Origin: Paludibacteraceae bacterium
GTDB taxonomy: Bacteria > Bacteroidota > Bacteroidia > Bacteroidales > Paludibacteraceae
Assembly (NCBI GenBank): GCA_024401645.1
Contig: JAKSKR010000002.1
Location: forward strand, 1-64,000
Length of the DNA: 64,000 nucleotides
Direction of reading: 5' to 3'
Numbering within the stretch: the first letter of the stretch is position 1; each line of letters opens with the position of its first letter. The notes below the pieces were generated by a model. It was not told the origin of the DNA. It did no database searches and saw only the letters and a list, made by a program, of their open reading frames with translations. The translations under genes were made by a program, and so were the position numbers. Positions 61,919 through 64,000 of this stretch are shown one piece after another.

Positions 61919-62932
61919 TTATTTTACAATGAATTCAATAGGCGACAATTTCCTCTCTACGCCATCGTCACCACCAGCCACAATGTTCGTTACATAAACC
62001 GTGTCGCCCTTTTTCAGTTTGTTCAGGGCATTCCTCATCTTGTCGGTAATTTCATCAGAATCGGAGTGGAAGGAAGAAGGTTTCCCATTATTGTTATAGC
62101 ATTTCAAGTCGAATTTCAGAATGGAGTAGTGCGGATTCTTCGCAAAGAGAGTTGTGTCCTCGCAATTTGCCACAATCTTTTTGGCAGCCACCAGCGTGTC
62201 TTTTGCAATCATGCCGTCGGCATAAGTGTTTTCCGAGTCAGAAAGGAAAGCTTTCGGGGTAGGCAACGGAATTACGTGGAATGCTTTTCGATCTATAATA
62301 TACACTTTACCATCTAATTTTGCAGAAACAGCAACCACACACTCAGCGGCATTGCGTATTGGCTTAATATTCCACCCTGTAGGTGTTCTTGACATTGCCG
62401 CCGCATTACTGGCATTGATGGACAAATCGCTCATAGAAAAGCCCGGAGCCATAATTTCTATATGGTTAGAAGTGCCGGCATAAAAGACATCCATTTTGCT
62501 ATTCGAGATTGTAGCAAAAGGTTCTGCGACCTGATATTCGCATTCGAAGGGGTACTGTTTAGTGTTTCCTTTCTTGTCAGTTTCAAGAATATAGCCGCTA
62601 TATTTATAATTACCGACCGCACACCCGTAAAAACTATACCTGCCATTCTCAACAAGTTTGTCGTGCACGTAGGTCTTATAGTTGCAGTTGGCATCCCTAT
62701 TCAGCATAATAATGTCAGCCTCATATTTTTGTCCACGCAGAATGGTCGACCTTTTAGCCACCACAATTGCCTGTTTCTTTGTGTAGTCGAAAGGGGCATT
62801 GTTTTCAGCCTCGTTGTCACTTGCTGCCTGTGTTGTTTCAGCCTCCCAAGCGTTCTCTGGTCTGTCATTTGCAATGGCTGTAAAAGGCAATATGGCGGCA
62901 AATGCCAGAATGGAAATCTTATTCAATCGCAT
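61919..62932 (-). CDS. Orphan GldM-like periplasmic protein
   Basis: 337 residues. Signal peptide 1-21 (ending TAIAN), then beta domains resembling the periplasmic part of GldM/PorM: AIVVAKRSTILRGQKYEADI, a second domain beginning SNSKMDVFYAGTSNHIEIMAPGF, FHVIPLPTPKAFLSD, and the end GDTVYVTNIVAGGDDGVERKL. The single membrane helix that anchors true GldM to GldL is replaced by a cleavable signal. No gldK, gldL or gldN nearby. It could decorate or compete with the T9SS motor ring, or serve elsewhere. Same strand and 29 bp downstream of the nuclease-like gene. Confidence 0.8.
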   Translation of the reverse strand: MRLNKISILAFAAILPFTAIANDRPENAWEAETTQAASDNEAENNAPFDYTKKQAIVVAKRSTILRGQKYEADIIMLNRDANCNYKTYVHDKLVENGRYSFYGCAVGNYKYSGYILETDKKGNTKQYPFECEYQVAEPFATISNSKMDVFYAGTSNHIEIMAPGFSMSDLSINASNAAAMSRTPTGWNIKPIRNAAECVVAVSAKLDGKVYIIDRKAFHVIPLPTPKAFLSDSENTYADGMIAKDTLVAAKKIVANCEDTTLFAKNPHYSILKFDLKCYNNNGKPSSFHSDSDEITDKMRNALNKLKKGDTVYVTNIVAGGDDGVERKLSPIEFIVK

Positions 62933-62961
62933 AAATTACTTGAAGTTTTTTATGTCTTCGG

Positions 62962-63603
62962 TTAGCTTATCAATGTGTTAATGTCAACCACAAACGATGT
63001 GCATTTTTTCGGAATAGGCAAGTAACATAATTCAAAGTCATCTGTTTTCAACGGAGAGTAAAGCCTTCTACTTTTAATTGCAGGTATTGTTACTTTCTTT
63101 TCATTATGCAGACGTACGGCAAAGGCTATGTCAACATCTTCTCTCGAACTTAAGCTGTTAAGTTGTTCATCTGTTGCCATGAAAGAGGCTATGACGCCTA
63201 TAGTTTTGTATTCACTTAAGTTAAACCCTTCAATTATGCCTAGTATGCCTTTTAACTTTTGAAATGTACCAATAATTTGGTCCCTAGCTTTATTTATATC
63301 TGATGTGTCAAAGGAGCTTTTCAGCTCGCAAAGTACCATATATTTTTGGTTGTTTTTCGAAAAGAAGAAAATGCCATCGCAATCTTTTCGTAAAATGCCC
63401 CGGTGTTCTGTAATCTTTGCAAAGGAAGACGTTTTTTCTGCAAAATCATGGGGTAGGGAGTAGGCATTAATTCCCTTGAAAATTATTTTTTGCAGTTTGC
63501 TTGTTCCAAAGTTTTTGGGTTCAATCACAGTGCATTCCCCTTCCGTATAAGAAGATTTGCAGGCAGGGAATAATTTATCGAAATTCTTAAAACTATCCAA
63601 CAT
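62962..63603 (-). CDS. Predicted PD-(D/E)XK nuclease-like partner of an AAA ATPase
   Basis: 213 residues without signal peptide or membrane helix. The centre reads DCDGIFFFSKNNQKYMVLCELKSSFD, a beta-hairpin with Asp followed after about 17 residues by E-x-K, the hallmark of PD-(D/E)XK nuclease folds. I do not recognise a named family. It starts 8 bp after the stop of an AAA ATPase gene on the same strand, so the two are surely cotranscribed. ATPase-plus-nuclease pairs are a frequent form of anti-phage system. Function here is inferred from motif and context only. Confidence 0.72.
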   Translation of the reverse strand: MLDSFKNFDKLFPACKSSYTEGECTVIEPKNFGTSKLQKIIFKGINAYSLPHDFAEKTSSFAKITEHRGILRKDCDGIFFFSKNNQKYMVLCELKSSFDTSDINKARDQIIGTFQKLKGILGIIEGFNLSEYKTIGVIASFMATDEQLNSLSSREDVDIAFAVRLHNEKKVTIPAIKSRRLYSPLKTDDFELCYLPIPKKCTSFVVDINTLIS

Positions 63604-63610
63604 GGCAATG

Positions 63611-64000
63611 TTAATCAGTAGTTAAGTCGTAAAGCATAGCACTGTCATTCATTGGTTTTCCATTTATCTGTTTAAAGGTGTCAAACGGAATACCGTGTTC
63701 AGCATCTTGTTTCCTTACGAATACAAAATCTGTTTGTTCCTGACGTTCTAAAAAATATGCACTTAATAGGCCTGGCTCAATTGTCAGGTCTTCACGAAAT
63801 TGATTATCACTGCAAAAACTAGAAAACTCTTGTGGCGTTAATTTTGTTTTTAAGATGTGTAAACGAAGTAGGTCGTTTATTCTTCTCATGAAGAAATCGC
63901 TATGGGTAGTAATTTGCATGTTGGCGCCAGCTAAAGCCATCGTTGCTATAATATCAGCCATTAAGCGTTGCTTCAGTGGATGCAAGTGAGATTCTGGTTC
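63611..64000 (-). CDS. AAA ATPase (SMC/OLD-like), C-terminal part
   Basis: The 130 visible codons run off the right edge; the 5' part is outside. The window edge reads EPESHLHPLKQ, the end of the Walker B / D-loop region of ABC-like AAA_15/AAA_21 ATPases, then ANMQITTHSDFFMRRINDLLRL, the H-loop-like switch (TTHSDFF). The C-terminal part (FVFVRKQDAEHGIPFDTF) is family-typical. Apparent start codons inside this stretch are not real starts. Upstream of the nuclease-like gene (7-bp gap). Confidence 0.82.
   Translation of the reverse strand, partial: EPESHLHPLKQRLMADIIATMALAGANMQITTHSDFFMRRINDLLRLHILKTKLTPQEFSSFCSDNQFREDLTIEPGLLSAYFLERQEQTDFVFVRKQDAEHGIPFDTFKQINGKPMNDSAMLYDLTTD

Overview
The window is a chromosomal stretch from a member of the Bacteroidales, most like Prevotella, Paraprevotella or a close relative. 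This rests on five sequence signs. Many genes have Bacteroidetes-type -7 boxes (TAnnTTTG) while Shine-Dalgarno sequences are almost absent. Two large secreted proteins end in type IX secretion (T9SS) sorting-like tails. There is a GldM-like protein, BspA-type leucine-rich repeat proteins, and a DUF1599 / BT_3928-like DoxX / tpiA gene order known from Bacteroides. Species cannot be fixed from the sequence alone. Apart from the two tRNA-Asn genes, no rRNA, tRNA, CRISPR array, prophage or insertion sequence was seen.

Layout. 1-6.6 kb: two tandem tRNA-Asn genes (one cut by the window edge), a PfkB sugar/nucleoside kinase, a secreted protein, a tight YciO-like / DMT exporter / MATE exporter run, a DUF3737 beta-helix protein and a membrane-anchored TerB-like protein. 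6.7-24.6 kb: a surface and export region with a CotH-like lamin-tail protein carrying Cys-rich repeats, a PatB/MalY lyase, a PDDEXK family protein, a BspA-LRR/TonB fusion, DUF554 and YcxB-like membrane proteins, a clan-A-like glycoside hydrolase with a CBM6-like module, a lipoprotein, and a 1075-residue HExxH protein with lectin-like modules. 24.6-29.3 kb: a possible small RNA, a 38-codon frame, and an MBOAT/SGNH acyl-transfer operon. 29.4-38.2 kb: parE, a Sel1-LRR chimera, a GNAT enzyme, a lipoprotein/TM/TerB/J-domain chimera and a sulfatase-modifying-factor-like lipoprotein.

38.4-51.7 kb is mostly core metabolism: menA-menF-menD (menaquinone), a WYL regulator, a dolichol-phosphate-mannose-synthase-like enzyme, pyrC, an AAA/DUF4143 ATPase preceded by four 14-bp repeats at exactly 32-bp spacing, pgk, and an NfnA/NfnB-like (ferredoxin/NADPH) pair. 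51.8-59.5 kb holds three blocks of a long dispersed intergenic repeat, a DEDD exonuclease, an HD-domain protein, an AraC-type membrane regulator next to two candidate small RNAs, and the tpiA operon. 59.5-64 kb: FHA protein, Pth2-type peptidyl-tRNA hydrolase, NhaC antiporter, an orphan GldM-like protein, then a probable PD-(D/E)XK nuclease gene downstream of an AAA ATPase that runs off the right edge.

Most interesting for follow-up: the ATPase/nuclease pair at the right edge; the 32-bp-spaced iterons; the AraC-type regulator with spaced GACAAA/TTTTGTC motifs near itself and near two candidate small RNAs; the TerB/J-domain membrane chimera; the orphan GldM paralogue; and the LRR/TonB and Sel1/LRR fusions. 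All functions are read from sequence patterns by eye; no database search was run.
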